Shown one piece after another: positions 45,636 to 53,840 of a stretch of DNA of 64,000 nucleotides (positions within the stretch are counted from its first letter, which is position 1; the number at the start of each line of letters is the position of its first letter). This DNA comes from Alphaproteobacteria bacterium (lineage in GTDB: Bacteria > Pseudomonadota > Alphaproteobacteria > Rhodobacterales > Rhodobacteraceae). The notes beneath the pieces are model-generated. The model was given only the letters and a program-made list of their open reading frames with translations. It searched no databases and was not told where the DNA came from. The stretch spans positions 62,001 through 126,000 of the forward strand of contig JAUIIJ010000002.1 in NCBI GenBank assembly GCA_030431825.1. The letters run 5' to 3'. A program made the translations under genes and the position numbers.

Positions 45636-46325
45636 ATGACATTCGACCGCAAGATCAAGATCGCTCCATCCATCCTCGCCGCCGATTTCGCCAATTTCGG
45701 CGCCGAGTGCGCGGCCATCGAAGCGCAGGGCGCGGACTGGGTACATGTCGACGTGATGGATGGGCATTTCGTGCCCAACATCACCTTCGGACCAGCCACC
45801 TGCGCCGCGATCCGACCGCATATCAAGGGTGTGATGGACGTGCATCTGATGATCGCGCCGGTTGACCCCTATATCGATGCCTTCGCCGCCGCCGGGGCGG
45901 ATGTGATCACTGCCCATGTCGAGGCCGGACCGCATATCCACCGCACCCTGCAGGCGATCCGCGCCGCCGGTGCCAGGGCCGGTATCGCATTGAACCCCGG
46001 CACCCCGGCGAGTGCGGTCGAGCCATTGCTCGACATGATCGACCTGGTCTGCGTGATGACGGTCAATCCCGGATTTGGCGGGCAGAAGTTCATCGACATG
46101 ACCGACAAGGTATGCGCGCTGCGCCGCATGATCGGGGATCGACCGATACATATCGAAATCGACGGTGGGGTTGATCCGGACACCGCGCCGCTGGTGGCGC
46201 GTGCCGGCGCGGATGTGCTGGTGGCCGGATCGGCGGTGTTCCGCGGCGGATCGGTCAGCAATCCCGAACCCTATGGCGACAATATCCGCGCCATTCGTGC
46301 CGCCGCAGAAGGTGTCTATGCCTGA
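45636..46325 (+). CDS. rpe: Ribulose-phosphate 3-epimerase
   Basis: 229-residue TIM-barrel enzyme converting ribulose-5-phosphate and xylulose-5-phosphate in the pentose-phosphate and Calvin routes. It has APSILAADFANFG, DWVHVDVMDGHFVPNITFG, DVHLMIAPVDPYI, MTVNPGFGGQKFI, HIEIDGGVDPDTAP and VAGSAVFRG. AAAGG stands seven bases before ATG. The 60-base gap after the methyltransferase gene contains TATATCGTGAG, which could be its own promoter. Confidence 0.96.
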   Translation: MTFDRKIKIAPSILAADFANFGAECAAIEAQGADWVHVDVMDGHFVPNITFGPATCAAIRPHIKGVMDVHLMIAPVDPYIDAFAAAGADVITAHVEAGPHIHRTLQAIRAAGARAGIALNPGTPASAVEPLLDMIDLVCVMTVNPGFGGQKFIDMTDKVCALRRMIGDRPIHIEIDGGVDPDTAPLVARAGADVLVAGSAVFRGGSVSNPEPYGDNIRAIRAAAEGVYA

Positions 46326-46369
46326 TCTGCGGGCAGCTCCGCCCCACTGAGCCCGGAGGGTTCGTGCCC

Positions 46370-46879
46370 ATGTCCCGCCTTGTGCCTGCACTCCTGTCTC
46401 TCCTTCTGGCGGCCGGCGGTGCGCTGGCACAGGGCTATGGCTATGAAAGCAGCAAGACCGGGCTGAGCGATCAGACCACCGATCGTGTGGTTCGGCTGCT
46501 CGAGCAGGGCTTGCGCCAATGCCAGGCGCTGGACCCGGTCTATCGCTACGACTGCTATCGGCAGAATTATCGCGCAGCCGGGCAGCAGTTGGACCGAAAT
46601 CCAGCCTACGCCCCGGCGCGGCAGGCACTGCAAGACGTGGAAAGCACATTGTCGGGTGTTCTGGAGGCGAACAGGGATCCCGCCGCCAAACCCGAACGCC
46701 GCCAAGGCAAGCGCTTTGCGGCGATTACCACGGCGGCCATCCCCCAATCCAAGGCAGTCTTTACCTCGGCACTGGACCAGGCCGCGACCCGGCTTCTCAG
46801 ATCGACGGGATCAAGCCGCGATCACTTTGCCCGGATCGCCTCGGCGCTGAATTCCAACAAGGTCTTTCTGCGCCCTTAG
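46370..46879 (+). CDS. Exported protein of unknown function
   Basis: 169-residue protein with a signal peptide (MSRLVPALLSLLLAAGGALAQ). The mature part begins YGYES and has LEQGLRQCQALDPVYRYDCYRQNYRAAGQQL with two cysteines, a helical pattern, then a Lys/Arg stretch and more helix. I recognise no domain. ATG 46370 has GGAGGG nine bases upstream, a better spacing than GTG 46364. It follows rpe by 44 bases and converges on the universal stress protein gene. Confidence 0.75.
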   Translation: MSRLVPALLSLLLAAGGALAQGYGYESSKTGLSDQTTDRVVRLLEQGLRQCQALDPVYRYDCYRQNYRAAGQQLDRNPAYAPARQALQDVESTLSGVLEANRDPAAKPERRQGKRFAAITTAAIPQSKAVFTSALDQAATRLLRSTGSSRDHFARIASALNSNKVFLRP

Positions 46880-46908
46880 CTTTCCGGCCTTGTCCTCGCG
46901 CCGGGACG

Positions 46909-47316
46909 TCAGCGCACCACATGCACGGCACAGTTGGCATGGCGTACCACCTGCGCCGCCGTCGAACCCAGAAGCAAGTCCTGCATGCCGGGACGATGCG
47001 ACGCGATGATGATCAGGTCGGGTGAATTCTGCTCGGACCAGTCCAGGATCGAACGGCCCGAATGTCCCTCGATCACGATTCCCTCGGCATTGGGCAGCGT
47101 CGCGGCCATCTCGCTCAGCTGCTCCTGAATGGCTTCGCGCGCCGCCTTCAGGTAGTCATCGGGCATGTAGGAGATCGCATAACCCGGAATATGCTCGACC
47201 ACATGCAGCAGCGTGATCCGTGCATCCGGGGTCGCAAGCATCTGGGCCAGCTTGAGCGGACCGGACGTATCCCGGTCGGCATCGAAAGAGATTGGTACGA
47301 GGATGTTCCGATACAT
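46909..47316 (-). CDS. Universal stress protein
   Basis: 135-residue UspA-domain protein. YRNILVPISFDADRDTSGPLKLAQMLA starts the fold, with HVVEHIPGYAISYMPDDYL and the ATP-binding-type signature IIIASHRPGMQDLLLGSTAAQVVRHANCAVHVVR. AGGAG lies eight bases before the ATG. A near-perfect FNR box centred about 60 bases upstream predicts induction at low oxygen. Monocistronic. Confidence 0.93.
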   Translation of the reverse strand: MYRNILVPISFDADRDTSGPLKLAQMLATPDARITLLHVVEHIPGYAISYMPDDYLKAAREAIQEQLSEMAATLPNAEGIVIEGHSGRSILDWSEQNSPDLIIIASHRPGMQDLLLGSTAAQVVRHANCAVHVVR

Positions 47317-47369
47317 TGAGATGTCTCCTGTTTTCAGGGAAAGACTGCATCTTGCACCCAGACATATCC

Positions 47370-47383
47370 TTGATCCAAATCAT
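47370..47383 (-). promoter_or_regulatory. FNR/FnrL-type binding site
   Basis: TTGAT-CCAA-ATCAT on the plus strand (ATGAT-TTGG-ATCAA on the minus strand) matches TTGAT-N4-ATCAA in nine of ten fixed positions. Placed at -41.5 it would set transcription of the stress-protein gene near 47335, leaving a short leader holding the AGGAG site, as in class II FNR promoters. Confidence 0.75.
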
Positions 47384-47404
47384 GACGCCAGGCAACATGC
47401 CTCT

Positions 47405-47725
47405 TCAGCCGAATGTCGCGGCGACCTCGTACATCACCGGTTCGAAGGATCGGCAAAGTTCGTTTATCTTGCGATTCCGCGCACGCATTTCCTCACTGCG
47501 CAGCATGGCCTGAAAATCCTCGCGGCGGTTCCATTGCGAATAGTTGGCGATCCGCGTCTGGGCATCGTTGACATGCAGGCTGGCGGCAATAAATCCCGGT
47601 TGTTTGCTGATGAAAGCCTCGTACGCCTCGGTCAGCGCATCCAGCAAATCGTGGCAGGTGCCCGGCGACATTTCGAAGGTGGTGATGACGGTCTGGTGGC
47701 CGCTGTCTTTGATGATGGTTTGCAT
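47405..47725 (-). CDS. Antibiotic-biosynthesis-monooxygenase-fold protein
   Basis: 106-residue dimeric alpha/beta-barrel type (ABM) protein. The pattern VITTFEMSPGTCHDLLDALTEAYEAFISKQPGFIAASLHVNDAQTRIANYSQWNRREDFQAML is typical. GAGGG lies seven bases before the ATG. It follows the ParA gene by 29 bases on the same strand, so it is probably co-transcribed with it. Function open: small oxygenase or quinol-type enzyme. Confidence 0.85.
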   Translation of the reverse strand: MQTIIKDSGHQTVITTFEMSPGTCHDLLDALTEAYEAFISKQPGFIAASLHVNDAQTRIANYSQWNRREDFQAMLRSEEMRARNRKINELCRSFEPVMYEVAATFG

Positions 47726-47754
47726 GGCTTTTCCCTCGCTACAGGGTCAGCCTA

Positions 47755-48387
47755 TCACACCCGCGCCAAACGTGACGAAATTTCATGAACCAGAGCCTGC
47801 ATTTCCGCATGTGCCGGTCCCTTCGATGCTTCGAGCACCGCGCGCCCCTGCCCCAGCGTTTCGGCATAGACGACGCGGTTGTTCATGGGCGCGTCCACGA
47901 TCTCGGCCGCCAGTTCCGCTGCCTTTTCCCCGACATCCACCGAAAGCCGTGTTCCCGCCCTGGCGCGGGTCATGACCATCACGGCGGGCTTGTCGGCGCG
48001 CTCCGCAAGTTCGAGCACCGCTTCCACCGCCCAGAGATCCACATGCGAGGTCGCGACCGGCACCAGCACGAGGTCGGCGGCCCTGAGCGCCGGGCGAAGA
48101 TCGCTGTCTGCCTTGGGCGGCGTGTCGATGATCACGATGTCATGACTCTCCGCCAGCTTTCGGCACTCGTAGGAAATACCCCAGGCCGAGGCGGTCGCGA
48201 ATTCCATGCCCGGATCCTCCATCGCCTCCAGCCGCATCATGAACCAGCGTCCCGCGCTGCCTTGCGGATCGGTGTCGATCAACGCCACCGATTTGCCCTC
48301 GCGCGCGAACCCCACCGCGAGGTTCACGGCGAGCGTCGTCTTGCCAGAGCCGCCCTTTTGCTGCGCAATTGCAATGACGTGCCCCAT
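47755..48387 (-). CDS. Orphan ParA-family ATPase
   Basis: 210-residue P-loop ATPase with deviant Walker [43 protein letters not shown] and [15 protein letters not shown]. It has no DNA-binding extension and no ParB beside it. GGAGGAG lies five bases before its ATG. Divergent from an SDR gene. Small ParA proteins of this kind position cellular cargos in Alphaproteobacteria, for example PpfA for chemoreceptors; the cargo here is unknown. Confidence 0.9.
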   Translation of the reverse strand: MGHVIAIAQQKGGSGKTTLAVNLAVGFAREGKSVALIDTDPQGSAGRWFMMRLEAMEDPGMEFATASAWGISYECRKLAESHDIVIIDTPPKADSDLRPALRAADLVLVPVATSHVDLWAVEAVLELAERADKPAVMVMTRARAGTRLSVDVGEKAAELAAEIVDAPMNNRVVYAETLGQGRAVLEASKGPAHAEMQALVHEISSRLARV

Positions 48388-48571
48388 GTATGCTCCTCCG
48401 GAATGCTGCGACGCAGATTAACCGCTTGCTGCAATGGCGCAATGGGCAATCCGCCCGCCGACAGGCAATGAGTCCGGGGACGTTCGTGTCCGTCCTGAAA
48501 AAGGGGATTGAGCTTGCCACGCTGCCCGGACGAAGGTGGCGCGAGCAGAATGAAATCGGAGAGTAGTCAAA
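48388..48571. promoter_or_regulatory. Divergent promoter region ParA / SDR
   Basis: 184 bases with GC-rich and repeated GCAAT words (GCAATGG, GCAATGGGCAAT, GGCAATGAG at about 48431-48470). The repeated GCAAT pieces could be a binding site. No gene is visible. Confidence 0.35.
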
Positions 48572-49324
48572 ATGCCGGAAAAAGTCGCACTTGTCACGGG
48601 CGCAGCACGGGGAATTGGCCTTGCAACCACGCAATTGTTCATCGAGCAAGGCTGGCGCGTGGCCATGGTCGACCGGGACGGCGACGCGCTCGCCGATGCC
48701 GCCGCCGGTCTGAACGAAGCCAGCCCGTTCGAATATGACGTCTCGGTCCCGGAACAGGTCGATGCGATGGTCGCGGATGTCCGCAAGACCTTTGGCCGGA
48801 TCGACGCGGTGGTGAACAATGCGGGCGTCGCCGACTTCGGCCCAATCGAGGAAACCGATTTCGCCCGCTGGCGCACGGTCATGGCGACCAATCTGGACGG
48901 CGTGTTTCTGGTATCGCAGGCCTGCATTTCCACCCTTCGCGAGACCCGCGGCGCTCTGGTGAATATCGCATCGATTTCCGGACTGCGCGCCTCCACCCTG
49001 AGAGTGGCCTATGGCACGTCAAAGGCTGCCGTGATCCAGTTGACCAAGCAACAGGCCGCGGAACTTGGCGAATACGGCATTCGCGCCAATTGCGTCTGTC
49101 CCGGCCCGGTGCGCACCAAGCTGGCCATGGCCGTACACTCTCCCGAGATCATCGCGAGCTATCACGATGCGATCCCGCTCAACCGGTATGGATCGGAACG
49201 CGAAATCGCCGAGGTCATCACTTTTCTCTGCTCGGAGCGGGCCAGCTATGTCACGGGCCAGATCATCGCATCAGATGGTGGTTTCGAGAGCACGGGTGTC
49301 GGCCTGCCCGCCCTGCGCAGTTGA
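48572..49324 (+). CDS. Short-chain dehydrogenase/reductase
   Basis: 250-residue NAD(P)-dependent oxidoreductase. It has VTGAARGIG (the nucleotide-binding TGxxxGIG), the NNAG motif, NIASISG with the catalytic Ser, and VAYGTSK with Tyr and Lys. The end DGGFESTGVG is family-like. GGAGAG precedes the ATG by eight bases. A stem-loop follows the gene. Substrate unknown. Confidence 0.92.
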   Translation: MPEKVALVTGAARGIGLATTQLFIEQGWRVAMVDRDGDALADAAAGLNEASPFEYDVSVPEQVDAMVADVRKTFGRIDAVVNNAGVADFGPIEETDFARWRTVMATNLDGVFLVSQACISTLRETRGALVNIASISGLRASTLRVAYGTSKAAVIQLTKQQAAELGEYGIRANCVCPGPVRTKLAMAVHSPEIIASYHDAIPLNRYGSEREIAEVITFLCSERASYVTGQIIASDGGFESTGVGLPALRS

Positions 49325-49344
49325 GGCGGGCGTATTCGTATCTC

Positions 49345-49380
49345 TCGAAAGCCGAACGCCGAACGTCGTTCGGCTTTCGA
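49345..49380. terminator. Long stem-loop between convergent genes
   Basis: TCGAAAGCCGAACG (49345-49358) pairs perfectly with CGTTCGGCTTTCGA (49367-49380), a 14-bp stem with an 8-base loop. Stems begin TCGAAA, giving a few T's on either strand. It lies between the SDR and outer-membrane protein genes and should end both transcripts. Confidence 0.75.
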
Positions 49381-49397
49381 CCCGTTTGCTCATCCAG

Positions 49398-50138
49398 TCA
49401 GAAGCGGAAACCGGCGGCGATGAACGGGCCGGACAGCGTGATCTCGTTGGGCCGCCCGCCGATATCATGCTGCAGGTTCATGCTGCGATAGCCGAAGGCG
49501 GCAGACCACTTGTCGTTGAACTGATAGCGGACACTCGCCAGAGCCTGCCATGTCTTGTCATCCGAGCCCGTCCCCCCGAAATCGATCAGGGCGGTTGCCG
49601 TCCATGCGTCGTTGAAGGGCACGGTCACACGCGCCGCCAGCACCGGATCAACCCAGCTGTCACCAATGGAATTGGCCCGCGGCACACCCAGCGACCCGGG
49701 CGAGAAGGTAGTGCCCATTTCGACATCGAACCAGCGAAGACCGGCACCCGCATCAAGCTGCACCCCCGGCGTCGAATGAAACCGGTAGAGCGCGAGGCCG
49801 GTCACCTGCGTCAGCCGCGTGTCCACCACTGCCTGTGAAAACGCCCCGCCAAACGGCGCGTCCCGCGTCGCCGAAAGCTTGCTGTATACCCCGTCGAGAA
49901 CAAGGCCCCAGCGTCCGCGCCGCGCTTCGAACGCCGCCATGAGCGAACCGTCGAGTTTATCCAGCACATCCTTGCTGCTGCGTTCGCTGTTCAACGTGCC
50001 CAGTTCGGTCTCAACAGACGTATCCAGCCCCGCAAACCAGCCATACAGGGTCGCAGAATAGCTCCAGTCCGGAGTTTCGGCGCGGACCGCCCCCGTCAAA
50101 AGCAACAACGCGGCGATTATCGAAGCTGTTCGTAACAT
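49398..50138 (-). CDS. Outer-membrane beta-barrel protein
   Basis: 246-residue exported protein. Signal peptide MLRTASIIAALLLLTGAVRA, then alternating hydrophobic-aromatic strands (WSYSATLYGWFAGLD, WGLVLDGVYSKLSA, QVTGLALYRFHS, WTATALIDFGG, WSAAFGYRSMNLQ) and a C-terminal phenylalanine (AAGFRF), the usual BAM signal. ATG 50138 has AGGG seven bases before it. Similar to outer-membrane proteins of unknown cargo. A single gene with a 216-base upstream gap. Confidence 0.85.
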   Translation of the reverse strand: MLRTASIIAALLLLTGAVRAETPDWSYSATLYGWFAGLDTSVETELGTLNSERSSKDVLDKLDGSLMAAFEARRGRWGLVLDGVYSKLSATRDAPFGGAFSQAVVDTRLTQVTGLALYRFHSTPGVQLDAGAGLRWFDVEMGTTFSPGSLGVPRANSIGDSWVDPVLAARVTVPFNDAWTATALIDFGGTGSDDKTWQALASVRYQFNDKWSAAFGYRSMNLQHDIGGRPNEITLSGPFIAAGFRF

Positions 50139-50354
50139 GTCCAAACCCTGTGATCCGGACATCCCCATGCATCCGATTCGCTCCATTATTAGAGAGAGTC
50201 GGCCGGAAAGTGGACAACATTTTCAACGGCCTGCCAGATCGGCATGCGATTGCCCGCGCCTGTATCAGAAACGCAATCGCGGTCCACCAAGGGACCGCGA
50301 CACGTCTTTGTGTACCGGGCTGTATCGACGCCCAGCGATGGATCGCGAAATGCC
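50139..50354. promoter_or_regulatory. Gap carrying protease terminator and barrel-protein promoter
   Basis: 216 bases on the minus-strand side. TCGCGGTCC (50277-50285) and GGACCGCGA (50292-50300) form a 9-bp stem downstream of the HtrA gene, a likely terminator with only a weak T-run. The piece nearer 50139 (CTCCATTATTAGAGAG) is AT-richer and probably promotes the barrel gene. Confidence 0.5.
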
Positions 50355-51467
50355 CTAGGCGTCCTGTTCGCCCAAGGTGCCGACCGTGACTTCGCGGGTG
50401 ATGATCTCGCCTTTGCGCAGGATTTCCACGTCGGCAGACGCATCAGGCGCCGTGTCGGCAACGGCCCGGGTCAGATCACGCAGTTCCTCGATCCGGGTTC
50501 CGTTGAAGGACAGGATGATGTCACCTTTCTGAAGGCCGCCTTTCCTGGCCGGGCTGTCGGCGCTGACCGCTTCGATCACCGCCCCCTTTGGGCCATCATA
50601 TCCCAGCACCGATGCCACCTCGTCCGACATCGGACGTATCTGGACACCGAGCCAGCCGCGCGTGATGGTGCCGTCGTCCTGCAGATCGGCCACCACCGTC
50701 TGCACCAGATCCGAAGGCACCGCGAAACCGATCCCCACGGACCCGCCATCAGGCGAGAAGATCGCGGTATTCACACCGATGACCTCGCCGTCATTGTTGA
50801 AAAGCGGACCGCCGGAATTGCCCCGGTTGATCGCCGCGTCGGTCTGGATGAAATCGTCATATGGCCCGGAATGGATATCGCGCGACATTGCCGAGATGAT
50901 ACCCGAGGTGACGGTGCCGCCCAGGCCGAAGGGATTGCCCACGGCAACCACCTCGTCCCCGGCGCGCATGCTGTCGGAATCGCCGAATTTGACAACGGGC
51001 AGCTTTTCGTCGGTTTCAAGCTGCAAGAGCGCAACGTCCGTCAACGGGTCGCTGCCGATCACATCGGCGCGGAAACTGCGCCCGTCCGCGAGCTTTACCG
51101 TCACGCTGTCGGCACCATCCACCACATGATGATTTGTGACGATCTGCCCGTCCTCGGAAATGATGAAGCCCGAACCGACCCCTTTTTGCGGAGCGCCGCC
51201 GCCATTTTTGGGGATCATCTTTTCAAAGCGCTTGCGGAACTCTTCCGGCATACCCTGTGGCAACCCGCCCGCGGGCGCCATGCCGGCATCCTTGCTGGTC
51301 ACCTCGATAAAGACGACACTGGGCGAAACCGCCTCGACCAGATCGCCATATCCGCCCGGCGGGACCGCCAATGCGGCGCCGGGCGCGAGGGCGAACAGGC
51401 TGGTCGAGGCAAGCGCGGCAACCAGCGTGACGCTGGCAAGGCGAGTGTTGGTGGGCGTCGTGGTCAT
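50355..51467 (-). CDS. HtrA/Do-type periplasmic serine protease
   Basis: 370-residue protease that degrades misfolded envelope proteins. A signal peptide ends near Ala34. The catalytic triad is His114 (TNHHVVDGA), Asp144 (DPLTDVALLQ) and Ser218 (NRGNSGGPLF). There is one PDZ domain (about 270-355), one fewer than DegP, so it resembles DegS or MucD in size. ATG 51467 has GGAG seven bases before it. Divergent from a two-component system (51630-53680), a pairing typical of envelope-stress control. Confidence 0.92.
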   Translation of the reverse strand: MTTTPTNTRLASVTLVAALASTSLFALAPGAALAVPPGGYGDLVEAVSPSVVFIEVTSKDAGMAPAGGLPQGMPEEFRKRFEKMIPKNGGGAPQKGVGSGFIISEDGQIVTNHHVVDGADSVTVKLADGRSFRADVIGSDPLTDVALLQLETDEKLPVVKFGDSDSMRAGDEVVAVGNPFGLGGTVTSGIISAMSRDIHSGPYDDFIQTDAAINRGNSGGPLFNNDGEVIGVNTAIFSPDGGSVGIGFAVPSDLVQTVVADLQDDGTITRGWLGVQIRPMSDEVASVLGYDGPKGAVIEAVSADSPARKGGLQKGDIILSFNGTRIEELRDLTRAVADTAPDASADVEILRKGEIITREVTVGTLGEQDA

Positions 51468-51629
51468 GGAATAGCTCCGTTGATTGAATTGACCAGACAC
51501 AGATGAGGCGTTCCCCTTACAAGGCCCTTTGGCTTTCTATACAAAATTGTCATCCGTCGGCATGGCGGTTGGCGGTCCGCGCCGCATCGCATAACTATTC
51601 ATCGTCAAACGCTTGTTTTGCGAGGGTGC
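51468..51629. promoter_or_regulatory. Divergent promoter region htrA / two-component system
   Basis: 162 bases, AT-richer in the middle (TTTGGCTTTCTATACAAAATTGTC and CGCATAACTATTCATCGTCAAACGC). The response regulator's own boxes are probably in this gap, but I could not assign a direct repeat by eye. Confidence 0.4.
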
Positions 51630-52301
51630 ATGAAAATTCTGGCAGTCGAGGACGATGCCACCACAGGGGCGTTCATTTCGCGCGGTCTGCGCGAAGAGGG
51701 TCATTCGGTCGATCTGGTCACGAACGGGCGCGAGGCGTTGATCCAGGCGACCGGCGGCAGTTACGACGTGATGATCGTGGATCGGATGCTGCCCGAGATC
51801 GACGGGCTGACCCTGGTCAAGACATTGCGGGGCGCGGGCAATCAGACGCCGGTGCTGTTCCTGACATCGTTGGGCAGCGTTGACGACCGGATCGGCGGGC
51901 TGAACGCCGGTGGCGATGACTATCTCGTCAAGCCCTTTGCGTTCGGCGAACTGTCTGCGCGGGTCAGCGCGCTGGCCCGGCGCCCGCCGGCGGTGGAACA
52001 GGAAGCGGTGCTGCGTGCCGGACCACTGGAGATGGACCTGATCGCCCGCAAGGTCACGCGCGAGGGCGTTGAAATCGACCTTCTGCCGCGCGAATTCGCG
52101 ATACTCGAACACCTGATACGCCGAAAGGGCCGGGTCCAGACGCGAACCATGCTGCTCGAGTCGATCTGGGATATCAATTTCGATCCGATGACCAATGTCG
52201 TGGAAACCCATATCAGTCGCCTGCGCGCCAAGGTCGACAAGCCGTTTGACAGCGAGTTGATCAAGACCGTGCGCGGCGCCGGCTATCGGATCGACGCGTG
52301 A
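51630..52301 (+). CDS. OmpR/PhoB-type response regulator
   Basis: 223-residue regulator. The receiver has EDD (7-9), phospho-acceptor Asp51 (VMIVDRMLPEIDGL), Thr79/Ser80 and Lys101 (VKPFAFGEL). The winged-helix output (about 127-223) has IDLLPREFAILEHLIRRKGRV and VVETHISRLRAKV. ATG 51630 follows GAGGGTGC. It overlaps the kinase gene by 4 bases. It likely controls the divergent htrA gene, by analogy with CpxR-type systems. Confidence 0.93.
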   Translation: MKILAVEDDATTGAFISRGLREEGHSVDLVTNGREALIQATGGSYDVMIVDRMLPEIDGLTLVKTLRGAGNQTPVLFLTSLGSVDDRIGGLNAGGDDYLVKPFAFGELSARVSALARRPPAVEQEAVLRAGPLEMDLIARKVTREGVEIDLLPREFAILEHLIRRKGRVQTRTMLLESIWDINFDPMTNVVETHISRLRAKVDKPFDSELIKTVRGAGYRIDA

Positions 52302-53680
52302 ACGCGCGTATCGCCGGTCTCTGGCGGTCGATGCCGCTGCGGCTTGCCCTGGGGCTGGTCGTGCTGTTTTCGGTGGTCAGTCTCGTCGGGCTGGCGGCGA
52401 GCTATGTTCTGACCGAACGGTCGTTTGAACAGGCGATCCGCGCGGACCTGAGCCAGCGCATCGCCGGGTTTCGCGCGGCGCCATCGGCTGCGGCGCTCGC
52501 AACTCTGGTCGAAACCGAAGCGCGCGAAACCGACCCCGAACGCCTCGCGCTCAGCTATCTCGCCCCGAACCAGCGGAGATATGGCAACGCGGTGATTGCC
52601 CGCGATGACGAGGGCTACCACGTTCTTTCGCTGTCGCAGGAAAGTCCGACCCTGAGCGGCGACTACCTGGCGCTGACAACCGCGATGCAGGGCGGCCAGC
52701 TGACCATCGCCCGCAGTCTTTCGGAGATCGACGCGCTCCGCACCGTGTTCCTGAACATCCTTGTTCTGAGCCTGCTTCCGACGATCCTGATCGCGCTGTC
52801 CGGGGCCGTGTACCTTGCGCTGCGTAGCGCGCGCAATGTCGCCACCGTCGGCAAGACGCTCGACCGATTGACCTCGGGCGATCTCCAGGCGCGGGTACGC
52901 CCCGGCGCAGACTGGTCCGGGGACCTTGCGGAGATCGGCACCAAGATCGACGAAATGGCGCAGGCGCAGGAAAGCTCGGTCGCGGCCATCCGGCAGGTAT
53001 CATCCGATATTGCCCATGACCTCAAGACGCCGATCCAGCGGGTCGCCGTGCATCTCGCAGACCTCGCCGACCGCGAGGAATTGCCGCCGCAGGCGCGTGA
53101 CCTGGTGGATCGGGCGCGCAGCGAACTGGACGGCGTGGTATCGGTGTTCCGGTCGCTGCTGCAAATCGCCCAGATCGAATCCGGCACGCCGCGTTCCGGT
53201 TTCGTACCACTGTCGCTGACCGACCTCGTCAATACCTGCTCCGAACTCTACGAACCCGCCGCCAGCGACAGTGGTCATCACCTCGATACCCGCATAGCCC
53301 GCGATATCCCCAATGTTATGGGGGATCGGAACCTTTTGCTGCAACTTCTGGCGAACCTGATCGAAAACGCCCTGCGCCACACCCCGGTCGGCAGCCGGAT
53401 CACTGTTGAACTCGACCGCCGCCCCCGGGGCGTCGTGCTGAGCGTCGCGGATACCGGACCGGGCATCCCCGAGGAAGAAAGTGATAATGTCCTGCAACGG
53501 CTTTATCGTCTGGACCGAAGCCGCATGACCCCCGGCAGCGGTCTTGGGCTGAATTTCGTATCGGTTGTCGCGCGGCTGCATGGTGCCGATCTGGTCCTGC
53601 GCGACAACGATCCGGGATTGCGCGTCGAAGTCGTCTTCGAGCCGGTCGCCGCCACATCAATCCTCGGCCCGCGGCCCTGA
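52298..53680 (+). CDS. Sensor histidine kinase
   Basis: 460-residue inner-membrane kinase. Two transmembrane helices (about 14-36 and 152-174) enclose a periplasmic sensor of about 115 residues. A HAMP-like segment follows (175-228), then the H-box SSDIAHDLKTP (His240), N-box LLANLIENALRH, G1 VADTGPGIPEE and G2 GSGLGLNFV. GTG start overlaps the regulator stop. It phosphorylates the neighbouring response regulator; the stimulus is unknown. Confidence 0.93.
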   Translation: MNARIAGLWRSMPLRLALGLVVLFSVVSLVGLAASYVLTERSFEQAIRADLSQRIAGFRAAPSAAALATLVETEARETDPERLALSYLAPNQRRYGNAVIARDDEGYHVLSLSQESPTLSGDYLALTTAMQGGQLTIARSLSEIDALRTVFLNILVLSLLPTILIALSGAVYLALRSARNVATVGKTLDRLTSGDLQARVRPGADWSGDLAEIGTKIDEMAQAQESSVAAIRQVSSDIAHDLKTPIQRVAVHLADLADREELPPQARDLVDRARSELDGVVSVFRSLLQIAQIESGTPRSGFVPLSLTDLVNTCSELYEPAASDSGHHLDTRIARDIPNVMGDRNLLLQLLANLIENALRHTPVGSRITVELDRRPRGVVLSVADTGPGIPEEESDNVLQRLYRLDRSRMTPGSGLGLNFVSVVARLHGADLVLRDNDPGLRVEVVFEPVAATSILGPRP

Positions 53681-53840
53681 GCCCCCGGGACAAGCCGACG
53701 CCGCGCCGCACAACCTCGCGCCGCACACGCCCCCTGCAAATCGACTGTGCCTTGCATTCAGGATTCGACCGGCGGTGACTTTTGTGTAAAGTTTTGCGTA
53801 TGCTGGGAGTTAATACATTTTTGTAAGGGGCGAATTGGAC
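53681..53840. promoter_or_regulatory. Promoter region of the coiled-coil gene
   Basis: 160 bases. The last 65 bases are strikingly AT-rich (GACTTTTGTGTAAAGTTTTGCG, GTTAATACATTTTTGTAAGGGG) against a GC-rich first half. I expect a strong promoter here but cannot assign -35/-10 with confidence. Confidence 0.5.

Noticed and set aside
44868-46649. 593-codon minus-strand frame
   Set aside because: Antisense to the deacetylase-like, methyltransferase and rpe genes, which are clear on the other strand.
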